A stretch of 64,000 nucleotides of DNA from Vibrio sp. MEBiC08052 (lineage in GTDB: Bacteria; Pseudomonadota; Gammaproteobacteria; Enterobacterales; Vibrionaceae): assembly GCF_001506075.1 (NCBI RefSeq), contig NZ_KQ947475.1, positions 1,370,154 to 1,434,153 of the forward strand, read 5' to 3'. The notes under the pieces were generated by a model. It had not been told where the DNA came from. It saw only the letters and a list, made by a program, of their open reading frames with translations, and did not search any database. The stretch's first letter is position 1; every line of letters starts with the position of its first letter. The position numbers were made by a program, and so were the translations under genes. This document shows positions 28,401 to 36,638 of this stretch, in pieces.

Positions 28401-30872
28401 GCCATGCGTGAGCAAGTGATTGCGATTGCCAATCTGCTGGTCAGTCATGATGTGGGTGTGGGCGATGTGGTTGCGGTCGCATTGCCAAGAAGCGTTAAGC
28501 TCAGTCTGGCTTTCAACAGTATTATTGAATGTGGTGCCGCTTATCTGCCGCTCGATGTCAGTTATCCTGATGACCGACTGGCTTACATGATCGGTGATGC
28601 GCAGCCAAAACTGATCATCACCACTTACGAGTATCAGGCGCGTTTTGGTGAGCTGGGGGAACTGTTGATGTTAGATCAGTTGCCTGAGCCGACGCCGTTC
28701 AGTGATGTGCCACATCCACAGGCGCCGCGTCCGGAGCACGGTGCGTATATCATCTATACCTCGGGGTCTACCGGCAATCCGAAAGGGGTGCTGGTTTCTC
28801 ACCAAGCTATTGTCAACCGCTTGCAATGGATGCAGTCTGAGTATCAGCTCAGTCATCATGATGTGGTGTTGCAGAAAACCCCGTGCAGTTTTGATGTGTC
28901 CGTGTGGGAATTCTTCTGGCCGCTGATTCAGGGCGCGACGTTAGTGATGGCGCCCCCGGAGTCACATAAAGATCCGGAGTGGCTGATGGCGGTGATTGAA
29001 GATTACCAAGTCACAACAATGCATTTTGTACCGTCAATGCTTGCGGCGTTTATGGCATCGGTTGCCGCGCATCACGAACAGATCACCAAAGTTGCGCCGA
29101 GCTTACAGCGGGTCTTTTGTTCCGGTGAAGCGCTGTCGAAAGAACTCGCCGATGTCTATGCGCAATGGATCGATGCCCCTTTACATAACCTGTACGGCCC
29201 GACGGAAGCCGCGGTAGACGTGACGTATTGTCCGGCATTCGGTGCACCGCTCAGGGAGAGTTTCGGGCACAGTGTGCCGATTGGTTTGCCGGTGTGGAAT
29301 ACCCGGCTGTATGTGTTGGATAGTTTTCTGCGGGAGACACCGGTCGGTGTGCCGGGTGAGTTGTATCTTGCCGGTGACCAACTGGCGATTGGTTACCTGA
29401 ATCGCAGCGCGCTGACCGCAGATCGGTTTATTGCCAACCCGTTTGCCAGTGGTGAAAGGATGTATCGCACGGGGGATGTTGTGCGCTGGCTGCCGTCGGG
29501 CAAAATCGAATATCTGGGAAGAAGCGATGACCAGCTCAAAATCCGCGGACAGCGCATTGAACTGGGTGAGATCGAAACCGCACTCCAATCTCTGCCGGGT
29601 GTTAAGCAAGCGTTAGTGTGTGCCAAAGCGCTCGGCTTAGAAAAGAACATGGCCGGTGCGGATGATCGTCAGTTGGTTGGTTATGTCATTTTGAGTGAAG
29701 ACGGGCAGACCGATGGTGATTGGCTCAAGGCGGCCTTGTCTGAGCAACTTCCGGCGCATATGGTTCCGGTTGCGATTATTGTACTGGCAGAATTTCCGCT
29801 CAGTGCCAACGGTAAGTTAGATCGGAAAGCGCTGCCGTTGCCGAGTGACATTGTCACGGCTGAAGGGCGTAAAGCGCGCCCCGGTCTGGAAGCGCAGCTG
29901 GTGGCTATTTTTGCCGATGTGCTGGGCATTGACACATTATCCGCAGAAGATGATTTCTTCGCCCTGGGGGGACACTCTTTAATGGCGATGAAGTTAGCAG
30001 CAGAGATCCGGCGCGTGTTGCATGTACCGGTGACAGTCGGCCAGATCATGGTGCATCCGACCGTTGCAAAACTGGCGCTGTTACTGCTCGATGATGATGC
30101 CCGCAATGATCCGACCTTAGCCGGGTTCGGGGAAGTTCTGCCGATCCGTGCCGGTCATGGCCCGGCTTTATTCTGTATCAATTCAGCATCGGGTTTTGCC
30201 TGGCAATACACCGGGTTGCCGAAATATCTGCGCGGCAGCTATCCGATTGTCGGCCTGCAATCACCGCGTCCGTCCGGGGCGATTGCGGCAGGCACCGACA
30301 TGCAAGATGCCTGCGCAATTCATATGAAGGCCCTCAAACAGGTACAGCCCCACGGGCCGTATCATTTATTGGGGTATTCCTTTGGCGGCACCGTGGCACA
30401 GAGCCTTGCGGCGAAGCTGGTGCAGCAGGGTGAGGAAGTGGCGTTTCTTGGCCTGCTGGATACTTATCCCCCTGAAGGACAGGACTGGGACGGGCCCATG
30501 AATGACGAAGCGCAGGACGAAATCGAACGGGAGAAAGATCTGTTTCTGGCGGCCAATGATGTGACCGATGATGAACTTGACCAGCAAAGGTCGGCAATGT
30601 TTCAAGACATTACGGCCAACTATGCCGATGCAGTCCGCCTGTTATCCGGAGCGCGCTCATCCGAATATGAGGGTCGGGTTGATCTGTTTGTGGCGCAAAG
30701 AACATTGCCGCAAGGCTATGACATCGACCACCACTGGCAGCCGTTCCTGACCCAGCTGGAAAAACACTATTTTGATTGTTCTCACGAAGACATCCTCGCG
30801 CCGGAGCATGTCCGGGAAATCGGTGAACAACTCGATACGCTGTTGTGCCAGATAGAAACGCTCAAAGCATAA
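22410..30872 (+). CDS. Two-module NRPS for a DHB-D-basic residue-L-Ser siderophore (VabF/EntF-like)
   Basis: This 2820-residue synthetase has domains C1 (1-430, HHIDVDG), A1 (460-960, TSGSTGTPKG near 607) and T1 (GGDSISAMG, Ser near 1008). Next come an epimerase (1035-1480, HHLIIDGVSW near 1180 and LESHGREEFDASLNLSQTLG) and C2 (1515-1950, HHLVVDGWS). A2 (1980-2460), T2 (GGHSLMAMK, Ser near 2522) and a thioesterase (2570-2820, GYSFGG near 2655) complete it. I read the A2 pocket as D-V-W-H-F-S-L-V-D-K, the EntF serine code. The A1 pocket reads D-A-E-D-L-G-C-V-D-K, whose acidic residues point to Arg, Lys or Orn. The E domain implies the D form. C1 should accept DHB from EntB. The layout is that of vanchrobactin VabF. 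Confidence 0.93.
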   Translation: MKDHRVPEELYDLTGTQQGIWFGQQVMPRPEAFNVAHYTEIDGAIDLECFTQAVNRGVAAADSLHQQYVETDGTVKQGSHGGRLGQDVLEIMDFSQSAFADESALAWMQADLATPIDLQGDSPRYRHCLINVGTSGKPAWLWYQRYHHIDVDGFSFNAITQYIVSEYNRLTAGTAAPVPFTPFQDVIAEHQQFYQSEQFQTARSFWQQTASQLPEMISLVTGGHQTLATGVERFSINLAGGAWLYRGGNQVLPSEFAMALVFAYLHLVSGEHRLCVGFPFMRRMGSAAASSTGAVVNVLPLTLEVEPEMTLSDVARAMNKVIRQTRRHQMYDAEQIQRDSGRVGQPLYGPLLNYKPFEETINLAGTTGRTHILSAGPIDDIEFSPQLRDDQLHLTLTANAGKYSQQSLALHGQRFAHMVGQITRNPDIPLHALEIMPASEQQQIMQWSTGTVLEDWQQQGSVLAVFARQVKQKPDAVALSFAGQRWTFAQLDQTIDKRAQQMHALGADKGDIIGVALPRSAETIITMLAILRIGAVYLPIDLAYPQERIETILTQARPKHVIVGQPETLSWYHLTSCISLNELASQQVTERVSLEIAPADVAYIVFTSGSTGTPKGVMNTHGALLNLLLSHQHSVFAKTIRHLATQQQCAAHDVQVRAAHTTSFSFDASWEQVLWMLCGHSLYLYDDEQRRDACELSEKVARDQINALDLPPSLLSQMLDNGLMEADHVPSLVLIGSEAVPEQLWSRLKTYPDLLVENCYGPTEFTVDAVSASLCADDTPVIGRPILNATAYVFDQQLNPVAVGRVGELYLAGAGLAKGYLNQAGMTAERFVANPFEDGQIMYRTGDLVKWRDNGQLDFIGRSDDQVKIRGFRIELGDVESAVNAIEGVDTTVVIAERHGESHRLIAYCTLVNHARALLDEQTLLTQIAATLPEYMVPAAVVIMAQFPLNVNGKIDRKSLPEPTIVSGNTWVAPTNPEEQVLCDAVAELLGVDQVGIADDFFALGGDSISAMGLGTLLRKSGYELRPRDIFSARQLGVMAESMKPLRRHVAQKQDGEIQPLPMWRWFEETFAENTRYVQGVFVAIESEITLHHLQAGLKQLVANHSVCRLIKQDARYRIESIDKLAVESWIETRQVDELELADLDGVFEQVSQRLSPGSAMLRLVNLRDHAGRNGLMILAHHLIIDGVSWRILLPQLKTVVRAQVNQVNAALTPEVTGINSWSQALYQHLPRLTQQAQDWIAQQSRHIEPLKPQAEPGRVVQRRVMLPAALTQNILSYCQDAQAIDVDELLIAAVTSALGQCYQKEAIRLYLESHGREEFDASLNLSQTLGWFTTEFPLVIELPQDGEVSALLKQVKQPKRSVTDRGLGYMALRYLDNSYRETLTALSQRNQASLLLNYLGRFEQSPGTWSPISRAGKFADTFAVSLNSDNALLHPLELNIFVDESDHEPRLALNWAWNEAQFSHDEINAICERITLQLEAILHWLREQPTPQVMLRVPAEYTETGISLHDAAALSNRFGAVSDILPALPLQEGLLFQSQLGDENSNYNSTTRLTFQGEVNPQQVQRALNAVIARHPQLLAQFDSSVLGRTVQLIPQTSTPWPLVCVDIRKESDQQQQAYLGHAEQQALVRQFDLNDPNESLLGAMLIHHGEAQSTLFISAHHLVVDGWSTPILLGDFLSAYVKENQRLPPLSARYADVVHQLKQRDKTQAQALWQDVLQDVTPTIAFEDVPVEACVKEYELIIDAAKTQQLSQRLSAYGLTINALMQGIWSCILGSMTGREDVVFGTPISGRFGRVKGIDEHIGLFSNTIPVRMKLHARQSLLEQLQAHQATQIQLLEHDELGLGEIQQLAGGETLFDTLLVVENYPDHSQWYSQDYQGAKLTDIHNRGYTHYPLTILVLPGEQIHVLFEYRDTVGIAQQVMQRFEKLLQAVIDTPEIPLAQLDLRLAAEIALQKRVNQTQSEVGHHTLRSLMADQAARTPEQIALIDSDNRLSYQAMREQVIAIANLLVSHDVGVGDVVAVALPRSVKLSLAFNSIIECGAAYLPLDVSYPDDRLAYMIGDAQPKLIITTYEYQARFGELGELLMLDQLPEPTPFSDVPHPQAPRPEHGAYIIYTSGSTGNPKGVLVSHQAIVNRLQWMQSEYQLSHHDVVLQKTPCSFDVSVWEFFWPLIQGATLVMAPPESHKDPEWLMAVIEDYQVTTMHFVPSMLAAFMASVAAHHEQITKVAPSLQRVFCSGEALSKELADVYAQWIDAPLHNLYGPTEAAVDVTYCPAFGAPLRESFGHSVPIGLPVWNTRLYVLDSFLRETPVGVPGELYLAGDQLAIGYLNRSALTADRFIANPFASGERMYRTGDVVRWLPSGKIEYLGRSDDQLKIRGQRIELGEIETALQSLPGVKQALVCAKALGLEKNMAGADDRQLVGYVILSEDGQTDGDWLKAALSEQLPAHMVPVAIIVLAEFPLSANGKLDRKALPLPSDIVTAEGRKARPGLEAQLVAIFADVLGIDTLSAEDDFFALGGHSLMAMKLAAEIRRVLHVPVTVGQIMVHPTVAKLALLLLDDDARNDPTLAGFGEVLPIRAGHGPALFCINSASGFAWQYTGLPKYLRGSYPIVGLQSPRPSGAIAAGTDMQDACAIHMKALKQVQPHGPYHLLGYSFGGTVAQSLAAKLVQQGEEVAFLGLLDTYPPEGQDWDGPMNDEAQDEIEREKDLFLAANDVTDDELDQQRSAMFQDITANYADAVRLLSGARSSEYEGRVDLFVAQRTLPQGYDIDHHWQPFLTQLEKHYFDCSHEDILAPEHVREIGEQLDTLLCQIETLKA

Positions 30873-30877
30873 ATCAC

Positions 30878-30906
30878 AGAACCGGCATTCGCCGGTTCTT
30901 TTTTAT
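30878..30906. terminator. Bidirectional terminator between the NRPS and the importer ATPase gene
   Basis: AGAACCGGC and GCCGGTTCT form a perfect 9-bp stem around ATTC, followed by six T residues on the plus strand. It ends the NRPS operon and lies just past the stop of the convergent fepC-like gene. Confidence 0.88.
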
Positions 30907-30936
30907 GTGATCAAATTTTTTAATTTAAGCAGGAGA

Positions 30937-31755
30937 TTAACTTGATAACGGTTTCGGGATAACCAAGGGGGTATGGGTTAACGGGTCATCAATAATAAGA
31001 CTGTTTAACCCGTAGACGTTGCGGATCAGTGTTTCGCTCATGATCTGTTTCGGCGCACCTTGGGCAATAACCGCGCCCGACTTCATCACAATCAGATGAT
31101 CCGCGTAGCGACAAGCGTGATTGAGGTCATGCAACACCGCAACAATGGTGCGATCTTCTTGTCGGTTCAGTTTTCTGAACAGTTCCAGTAACTCGATTTG
31201 ATGCGCGATATCCAGATAGGTTGTGGGTTCATCCAATAGCAGATAAGGCGTTTGCTGGGCCAAGACCATCGCCACCCAGACACGCTGGCGCTGCCCGCCG
31301 GACAACGATTCGACAGTCTGTTGTAGCAAGGCTTCAATCTGAGTGGCTTTGATGGCGTCATTGACCGCCTGTTCGTCTTCTGATGTCCAGCGGCGCAGAA
31401 AGGACTGATGTGGAAAACGTCCTCTTGCCACCAGATCATGGACTGTAATGCCGCCGGGTGCGATTGCGGATTGGGGAAGCAGCCCCAGAATTTTCGCCAG
31501 CGCTTTGCGCGAATAGTGTTCAAGGTTTTTCCCGTCAAAACAGATCTGCCCCTCGCTTGGCGAGAGCAGTTTGCTCAGTCCGCGGAGCAGGGTGGACTTG
31601 CCACAACCGTTAGGGCCCAGAATCACGGTAAATTGCTTATCCGGTATGTGGAGTGACAGCCCCTGAGCGATCGGCTGATCCTGATAGGCGAGGGTAATAT
31701 TTTCGGCTATCAGACGACTTGTATCGGTAAGTGTTGCGTGCAGTACATCAGTCAC
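30937..31755 (-). CDS. FepC-type ATPase of the ferric-siderophore ABC importer
   Basis: This 272-residue ATP-binding subunit energises passage of ferric catecholate across the inner membrane. Walker A is GPNGCGKST, the ABC signature is SLSGGQRQRVW, Walker B is YLLLDEPTTYLD and the switch histidine lies in VAVLHDLNHA. These features match FepC/FhuC-like proteins. It is the last gene of a three-gene minus-strand operon, four bases after the fepG-like gene. Confidence 0.93.
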   Translation of the reverse strand: MTDVLHATLTDTSRLIAENITLAYQDQPIAQGLSLHIPDKQFTVILGPNGCGKSTLLRGLSKLLSPSEGQICFDGKNLEHYSRKALAKILGLLPQSAIAPGGITVHDLVARGRFPHQSFLRRWTSEDEQAVNDAIKATQIEALLQQTVESLSGGQRQRVWVAMVLAQQTPYLLLDEPTTYLDIAHQIELLELFRKLNRQEDRTIVAVLHDLNHACRYADHLIVMKSGAVIAQGAPKQIMSETLIRNVYGLNSLIIDDPLTHTPLVIPKPLSS

Positions 31756-31759
31756 AATA

Positions 31760-32797
31760 TCAGTTTCCCGATTGTTGAATTAAAAGATAAATCAGGTAGA
31801 AACCACCAATACTGATGGTGACAATGCCGACAGGTAATTGGTTCGGTGCAAAGAGATTCGCTGCGATAAAGTCTGACAGCGTCAGGAGCATTGCGCCCAT
31901 CAATGCTGCCGGAATGATGGCGACACCGCCTTCCCGGGTGAGTTTCTTCGCCAGTTGCGGGGCAACCAGCGCAATGAAAGCAATCGGGCCTGCGGTCGCT
32001 GTGACGGCCGCGGTTAAAATGACCCCGAATACCATCGCCAGCTGGCGTATTTTTTCACTGTGGATACCCAGCATATTGGCACTGTCATCTCCCATTTCGA
32101 GGATGTTCATTTTTCTCGCCAGCATTGCTGCGCCAAGTAAAGCGATACCAATAAAGGACAGCGACGGCACAACCTGATGCCAGCTCAGACCATTGAGTGA
32201 GCCCGCACCCCAGAGCGCTGCTGCCATCGAGGTTTCTAAGCTGCTTGAAATCATCATCCAAGTATTAAACGCACTCAACATCGCGCTCACACCAATGCCG
32301 ATAATAATCAGACGAAAACCTTGTATCCCTTGCTTAAACGCCAGCACATACACCACACCGGCACAAACAATACCACCGATAATCGCACCGCAAGCGATCT
32401 GCAAATCGCTGCCGCCAAACAGAATAATGACCACCAACGCACCGGTATAGGCGCCGGTATTGAAGCCAATTACATCCGGGCTGCCCAGCGGATTGCGGAT
32501 CAGGGACTGAAACAATGCACCGCTGACCCCCAGCGCCGCGCCAAAGACTAATCCGGCCGTGAGGCGGGGCAGCCGCCATTCGAGAACGACCGTGGTCAGG
32601 AACTTTTCCCCTTCACCGAACAGCACTTGTGAGAGTTCGGCAAAGGTGGTCTTTAACTGCCCGGTGGAGAGGGCAAAAGTCGCGACGGCAACCGTGAAAA
32701 AGAGCAGAACGACGCACCATTTGAGCGTGTGTTTCGAGAGCAGAATATTGAGCCAACCGGATTGGCTGCCGAGTAAAATCGTGTTGGATGGTTGCAT
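31760..32797 (-). CDS. FepG-type permease of the ferric-siderophore ABC importer
   Basis: This 345-residue inner-membrane permease of the FecCD family has about nine or ten helices. Family landmarks are WRLPRLTAGLVFGAALGVSG, NPLGSPDVIGFNTGA and the C-terminal GPIAFIALVAPQLAK, which contacts the ATPase. FepD and FepG normally form a heterodimer. The start codon overlaps the end of the fepD-like gene, as expected for co-translated partners. Confidence 0.92.
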   Translation of the reverse strand: MQPSNTILLGSQSGWLNILLSKHTLKWCVVLLFFTVAVATFALSTGQLKTTFAELSQVLFGEGEKFLTTVVLEWRLPRLTAGLVFGAALGVSGALFQSLIRNPLGSPDVIGFNTGAYTGALVVIILFGGSDLQIACGAIIGGIVCAGVVYVLAFKQGIQGFRLIIIGIGVSAMLSAFNTWMMISSSLETSMAAALWGAGSLNGLSWHQVVPSLSFIGIALLGAAMLARKMNILEMGDDSANMLGIHSEKIRQLAMVFGVILTAAVTATAGPIAFIALVAPQLAKKLTREGGVAIIPAALMGAMLLTLSDFIAANLFAPNQLPVGIVTISIGGFYLIYLLIQQSGN

Positions 32798-33870
32798 TAT
32801 AGTTTACCAAAAGAGGTGACTTGACGTGCCAGATATATCAGCACCGGTGCGCCGACAAAAGCAGTCACAATGGATACCCGAATCTCGTTGACAGCGATAA
32901 CCCGGCCGACAATATCAGCACTGATGATTAACAGTGGGCCGAGCACGATTGCATAAAGCGTGAGCCACAGTTGGTTGGGGCCGGACAAACGACGAGCAAT
33001 ATGCGGAATCATTAAGCCGATGAAGCCAATCGGCCCGGCAATTGCGGTCGCGCTGCCACAAAGCAGGGCAATGGCAAATAAAGCGCTCAGCTGCACCAGC
33101 TTTACCGGCGTGCCTAAACCTTGGGCAATCTCTTCTCCCAACGCAAGGTTATCTAAAGCGGGTGCAATCATGAGCGCTGCGATGATGCCTGCCAGAATCG
33201 GTAAAACAGCCATCGATGCGAGGGACAGATCGCGGATATCCAGTGAGCCGGCATCCCAAAAACGCATCTCATCGAATGCCACCGGATTCATCAGTGTTAT
33301 CGACGAAGAAACGCCCGCGAGTAACGCCCCGATAGCCACCCCGGCTAAAGTGATTTTGAGCGGATTGACTCTGGCTTCCTTATAGGTGCCGACAAAATAA
33401 ACAAAAACGCTGGTGAGCATCGCGCCGAAAAACGCCAGCCAGAGATGCTCTGTCATACTTTGATTCCCCAGCAGCACAATCCCCGCCAGTACAAAGAAAC
33501 TTGCCCCGGCGTTCACGCCAAGAATTCCCGGGTCGGCAAGAGGATTGCGCGTGATCGACTGAATTAAGCCACCGGCCACCGCTAAGGCGGCACCGACCAG
33601 TAAACCGAGCAGGGTTCTTGGTAACCGGCTCTCGACAATAATCAAACTTTCGGTGGAGTCCGCTTTGGCAAGCAATACATCAATCACCACACTGGGTGAG
33701 ATACTTTTGGCACCCACAAAAAGACTGATGATGCAGATCATCACTAGTGCGAACATCAGAAAAATGAGTTTGCCCGACTGACTGGATAGCCGGGCAGGCA
33801 TCATGACGCTTTGTATCGGTGTTGTTACGTCTTGATGAGACGTTCGGGGCTGAGAAAATAGATGATTCAT
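32797..33870 (-). CDS. FepD-type permease of the ferric-siderophore ABC importer
   Basis: This 357-residue FecCD-family permease is the partner of the preceding one. It carries ESRLPRTLLGLLVGAALAVAG, NPLADPGILGVNAGAS and GPIGFIGLMIPHIARRL. It is the first gene of the fepDGC-like operon and starts about 20 bp from a Fur box in the divergent promoter region shared with the exporter gene. Confidence 0.92.
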   Translation of the reverse strand: MNHLFSQPRTSHQDVTTPIQSVMMPARLSSQSGKLIFLMFALVMICIISLFVGAKSISPSVVIDVLLAKADSTESLIIVESRLPRTLLGLLVGAALAVAGGLIQSITRNPLADPGILGVNAGASFFVLAGIVLLGNQSMTEHLWLAFFGAMLTSVFVYFVGTYKEARVNPLKITLAGVAIGALLAGVSSSITLMNPVAFDEMRFWDAGSLDIRDLSLASMAVLPILAGIIAALMIAPALDNLALGEEIAQGLGTPVKLVQLSALFAIALLCGSATAIAGPIGFIGLMIPHIARRLSGPNQLWLTLYAIVLGPLLIISADIVGRVIAVNEIRVSIVTAFVGAPVLIYLARQVTSFGKL

Positions 33871-33882
33871 GAATGTTAATAA

Positions 33883-33907
33883 AAATAATTATCATTTCCA
33901 TTATTAT
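33883..33907. promoter_or_regulatory. Fur box between the fepD-like and entS-like genes
   Basis: The stretch AATAATTATCATTTCCATTA keeps the inverted ATAAT/ATTAT arrangement of a Fur site. Its place between two divergent iron-transport genes supports dual control. Confidence 0.65.
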
Positions 33908-33987
33908 AAATAAATGATTAGAATGTTCAAGCTTCAAACACTCGTAATGAAGAGTAACTCTTTTAAATTCCTCAAATTTTGACGTAG

Positions 33988-35274
33988 ATGACCATGAAAA
34001 CGCCCAAACTGCTATTAGATTTTAGCCTGCTGAAAGAAAATCCCCATTTCAGAATGGTATTTATTGCCAGAATGATGTCAGTGCTCGCTTTAGGCATGAT
34101 GACTGTTGCAGTGCCGATCCAGATTCATCAAATGACCGGCTCAACCCTGCAAGTCGGCCTGATTATGGCCTTAGATGGTGTCGGCATGTTTGTCGGCCTG
34201 CTCTTCGGAGGTGTGCTCGCCGATAAATATGACCGGCGTAAATTGATTCTGATGGCGCGCGCAACCTGTGGCATCGGCTTTGGTGCATTAGCGCTGAATA
34301 GTTTATTGGCGAACGCCTCCCTGACCGCACTTTATCTACTCTCTGTATGGGATGGTTTTTTCGGTGCGATGGGCATGACGGCTCTGATGGCCTCTCTCCC
34401 GGTGATTGTCGGGCGGGAAAATCTGCCGGCGGCTGCGGCCTTGAGTATGCTCACCGTGCGCATCGGTATGGTGCTCTCACCGGCAATCGGCGGGCTGATT
34501 ATTTCATTCGGGGATGTCAGCTGGAACTATTTAGCCGCTTCCGTCGGGACACTCGGTACCCTGATTCCGTTATTCAGACTGCCGACGATGCAACCGACGC
34601 ATCATGCCCCGGAGAATCCCTTATTGTCTCTGTATGAGGGCGTGAAGTTCTTATTTTCCAATAAAGTTGTGGGTTGTGTGGTGGTGTTCGGGACGTTAGA
34701 GACGCTGGCAACAGCAGTTCGGGTGATGTTTCCGGCTTTGGCGCTGGAAACTTTTACCGGCAATGCGGCTAATGCCGGTTTGATGTATTCCGCCATTCCT
34801 CTGGGAGCCATGATCGGTGCATTAACGTCCGGGTGGGTAAAAACGGCACGCAAGCCGGGCATGGTGATGATTTATGCAACAATGGGGACTTTCTTATCCA
34901 TTGTGTTGATGGGGCTTGCCGGTCACTTCTGGTTGTTCTTAGCGATTTTGGTGGTCTACGGCTATGCCGGATCGGTTGCGTCTCTGCTGCAATATTCAAT
35001 TGTGCAGGGACATACACCGGATCACTTGTTAGGCCGGGTCAGCAGCCTGTGGACCGCGCAAGATGTCACCGGTGATTCGGTCGGTGCGCTGGGGCTCGGT
35101 GCGCTTGGCAAAGTGATGGCACCGGCGGTGTCCGTGTTGAGCTTTGGTGTCGGAGCCACCGGAATCGGGCTGTTGATGGTGACGGCGTTTCGTTCACTGC
35201 GGCAGGCAACATTATTCGATCCTGCGTTAGCGCCTCAGGAAGAGAGCGAGACGCCGCAAGCTGTGACGAACTAA
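33988..35274 (+). CDS. EntS-type MFS siderophore exporter
   Basis: This 428-residue, twelve-helix major facilitator resembles EntS of E. coli and VabS of the vanchrobactin cluster, which export newly made catecholate through the inner membrane. The signature after helix 2 is GGVLADKYDRRKLI. An additional EntS-like landmark is VGRENLPAAAALSMLTVRIG. It is alone on the plus strand between two minus-strand iron genes and shares a Fur-box region with the importer operon. The start could be the ATG at 33988 or the one two codons later. Confidence 0.87.
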   Translation: MTMKTPKLLLDFSLLKENPHFRMVFIARMMSVLALGMMTVAVPIQIHQMTGSTLQVGLIMALDGVGMFVGLLFGGVLADKYDRRKLILMARATCGIGFGALALNSLLANASLTALYLLSVWDGFFGAMGMTALMASLPVIVGRENLPAAAALSMLTVRIGMVLSPAIGGLIISFGDVSWNYLAASVGTLGTLIPLFRLPTMQPTHHAPENPLLSLYEGVKFLFSNKVVGCVVVFGTLETLATAVRVMFPALALETFTGNAANAGLMYSAIPLGAMIGALTSGWVKTARKPGMVMIYATMGTFLSIVLMGLAGHFWLFLAILVVYGYAGSVASLLQYSIVQGHTPDHLLGRVSSLWTAQDVTGDSVGALGLGALGKVMAPAVSVLSFGVGATGIGLLMVTAFRSLRQATLFDPALAPQEESETPQAVTN

Positions 35275-35281
35275 CCATAAA

Positions 35282-35306
35282 CCGCCTCAGACGAGGTGTT
35301 TTTTTA
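35282..35306. terminator. Terminator between the entS-like and fepB-like genes
   Basis: CGCCTC and GAGGTG flank an AGAC loop and run into seven T residues. The hairpin lies in the 29-bp gap between the two convergent genes. Confidence 0.75.
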
Positions 35307-36317
35307 TCCCGCAACGTTTGAGCGGCTGAAGGTCGTCTCCAGTGTGGTGAGTAAATTCATCGCACTGTAGTAATCGAGCCTGAAAGAGTCGTTGCCCATC
35401 GCAAAGATATTGCCTTGGCGGATTGCCGGGAGGTGAGCAATAAACTTGTTATGTTTGACCTGCTCGACAACAGTGGCATCAGCGGCAAATAACAGTACCG
35501 AGCGGCCTGTAATCGCATCGGCAAATTTCTCTCCGTTCACCGGCACGATATCTTTACGTTTGCCCATTTGATGATTGTTTTTCAGCTCATCGGGCAGCGG
35601 GCTCAGGGTAAAGCCAAGTCCGTTCAGAATTTGCCCCTGAGCCGAGTCATCCGTCCAAAAGTTGCCCCCGCGATTATCTCCGTAATAGACCATCGCTGAG
35701 ACCGGTTGCGGTGGCAGTGAGATGCGGTCTTTTAATGCCAGTAATCGGGTGTCAAATCTTGTGATGGCCGATTCGGCCTGCTGTGTTCGGTCGGTAACCG
35801 ACCCCAGCAACCGCGCTAACGTTTGCCAGCTTTTATCGTCGTAATTGATCACCAGCGTCGGTGCGATAGTTGAGAATTGTTGATAAAGCTTAACGGCCGA
35901 ATCTCCGCCGGTTGCAGAGACGATGATCAGGTCGGGCTTTTCTTTCGCGACTGCTTCAGCACTGGCAACACCCTGATACAAGGGTTTCACACCGCGGTCA
36001 TAGGCAATTTGGTTCCATTGAAAAAAGAAACCATGTTTATCCGCGACGAGTGTGTCGGGGCGCGTGCCTCCCGAGGCGATGAGCGGGGCATCGATAGCCA
36101 GCAGTGTTCCGGTTATCGACACGCTGGTGGATACAATACGTTGCGGAGGTTTGTTCAGCGTTACTTTGCCGTAACGGTTAGAAATCGTTTTCGGCCAGCC
36201 TTGGGAAACCATCAGCGACGTTTCTGAGGGATTGGGCGTGTTTTCGGTGTTGTCGTTGCATCCTGCGATGAGGATAGCAAACATGATCCCCACAAGGAGA
36301 AGTAATACGCGAGGCAT
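35304..36317 (-). CDS. FepB-type ferric-siderophore binding lipoprotein
   Basis: This periplasmic binding protein of about 337 residues hands the ferric siderophore to the FepDG permease. The signal peptide ends in a lipobox (ILIAGC, Cys20 from the chosen start), so the protein is lipid-anchored. E. coli FepB is soluble, so this is a difference. The fold landmarks are PPQRIVSTSVS, KPDLIIVSATGG and the C-terminal IRQGNIFAMGNDSFRLD. I chose the ATG at 36317 because GGAG lies six bases before it; an in-frame ATG at 36329 has no such site. It is divergent from entB across a region with two Fur boxes. Confidence 0.88.
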   Translation of the reverse strand: MPRVLLLLVGIMFAILIAGCNDNTENTPNPSETSLMVSQGWPKTISNRYGKVTLNKPPQRIVSTSVSITGTLLAIDAPLIASGGTRPDTLVADKHGFFFQWNQIAYDRGVKPLYQGVASAEAVAKEKPDLIIVSATGGDSAVKLYQQFSTIAPTLVINYDDKSWQTLARLLGSVTDRTQQAESAITRFDTRLLALKDRISLPPQPVSAMVYYGDNRGGNFWTDDSAQGQILNGLGFTLSPLPDELKNNHQMGKRKDIVPVNGEKFADAITGRSVLLFAADATVVEQVKHNKFIAHLPAIRQGNIFAMGNDSFRLDYYSAMNLLTTLETTFSRSNVAG

Positions 36318-36415
36318 AGGAAGCTCCAATTTATTTCGAGCGCAACATCTTATTGAGTTGAAAAACCAGATAGTGACAGCGCTGAGTCAATCGTTAAAGG
36401 TACGTACTTTATTGC

Positions 36416-36437
36416 GAATGGCTATCATTATCAATTG
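36416..36437. promoter_or_regulatory. Fur box 1 between the fepB-like gene and entB
   Basis: GAATGGCTATCATTATCAAT fits the right part of the Fur consensus well. It lies about 100 bp from the fepB-like start. Confidence 0.65.
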
Positions 36438-36467
36438 ATTTTATTCAACAGGCTGTTTATCATCCCT

Positions 36468-36490
36468 GTAAATGATAATCGTTAGCATTT
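36468..36490. promoter_or_regulatory. Fur box 2 between the fepB-like gene and entB
   Basis: AAATGATAATCGTTAGCATT matches the Fur consensus at most positions and lies about 150 bp before entB. Two separate boxes suggest independent control of the two divergent units. Confidence 0.7.
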
Positions 36491-36638
36491 GTGTAATGCC
36501 TTATGTATGTTACCTCAATGCTAACCCGAGCGACTGACCGCTGTTCATCCATCTTCTGTTTATCAACTTTTTGTTGAGCGACCTGTCTTGAACAAACGTG
36601 AGTCAATCCGTCACTTTTTCTCAACAAGGATAATTACA

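Noticed and set aside
30937..33870. A haem or vitamin B12 importer instead of a catecholate importer
   Set aside because: FecCD-type transporters look alike, but the position between the NRPS, the exporter and the DHB genes, with Fur boxes, favours ferric catecholate.
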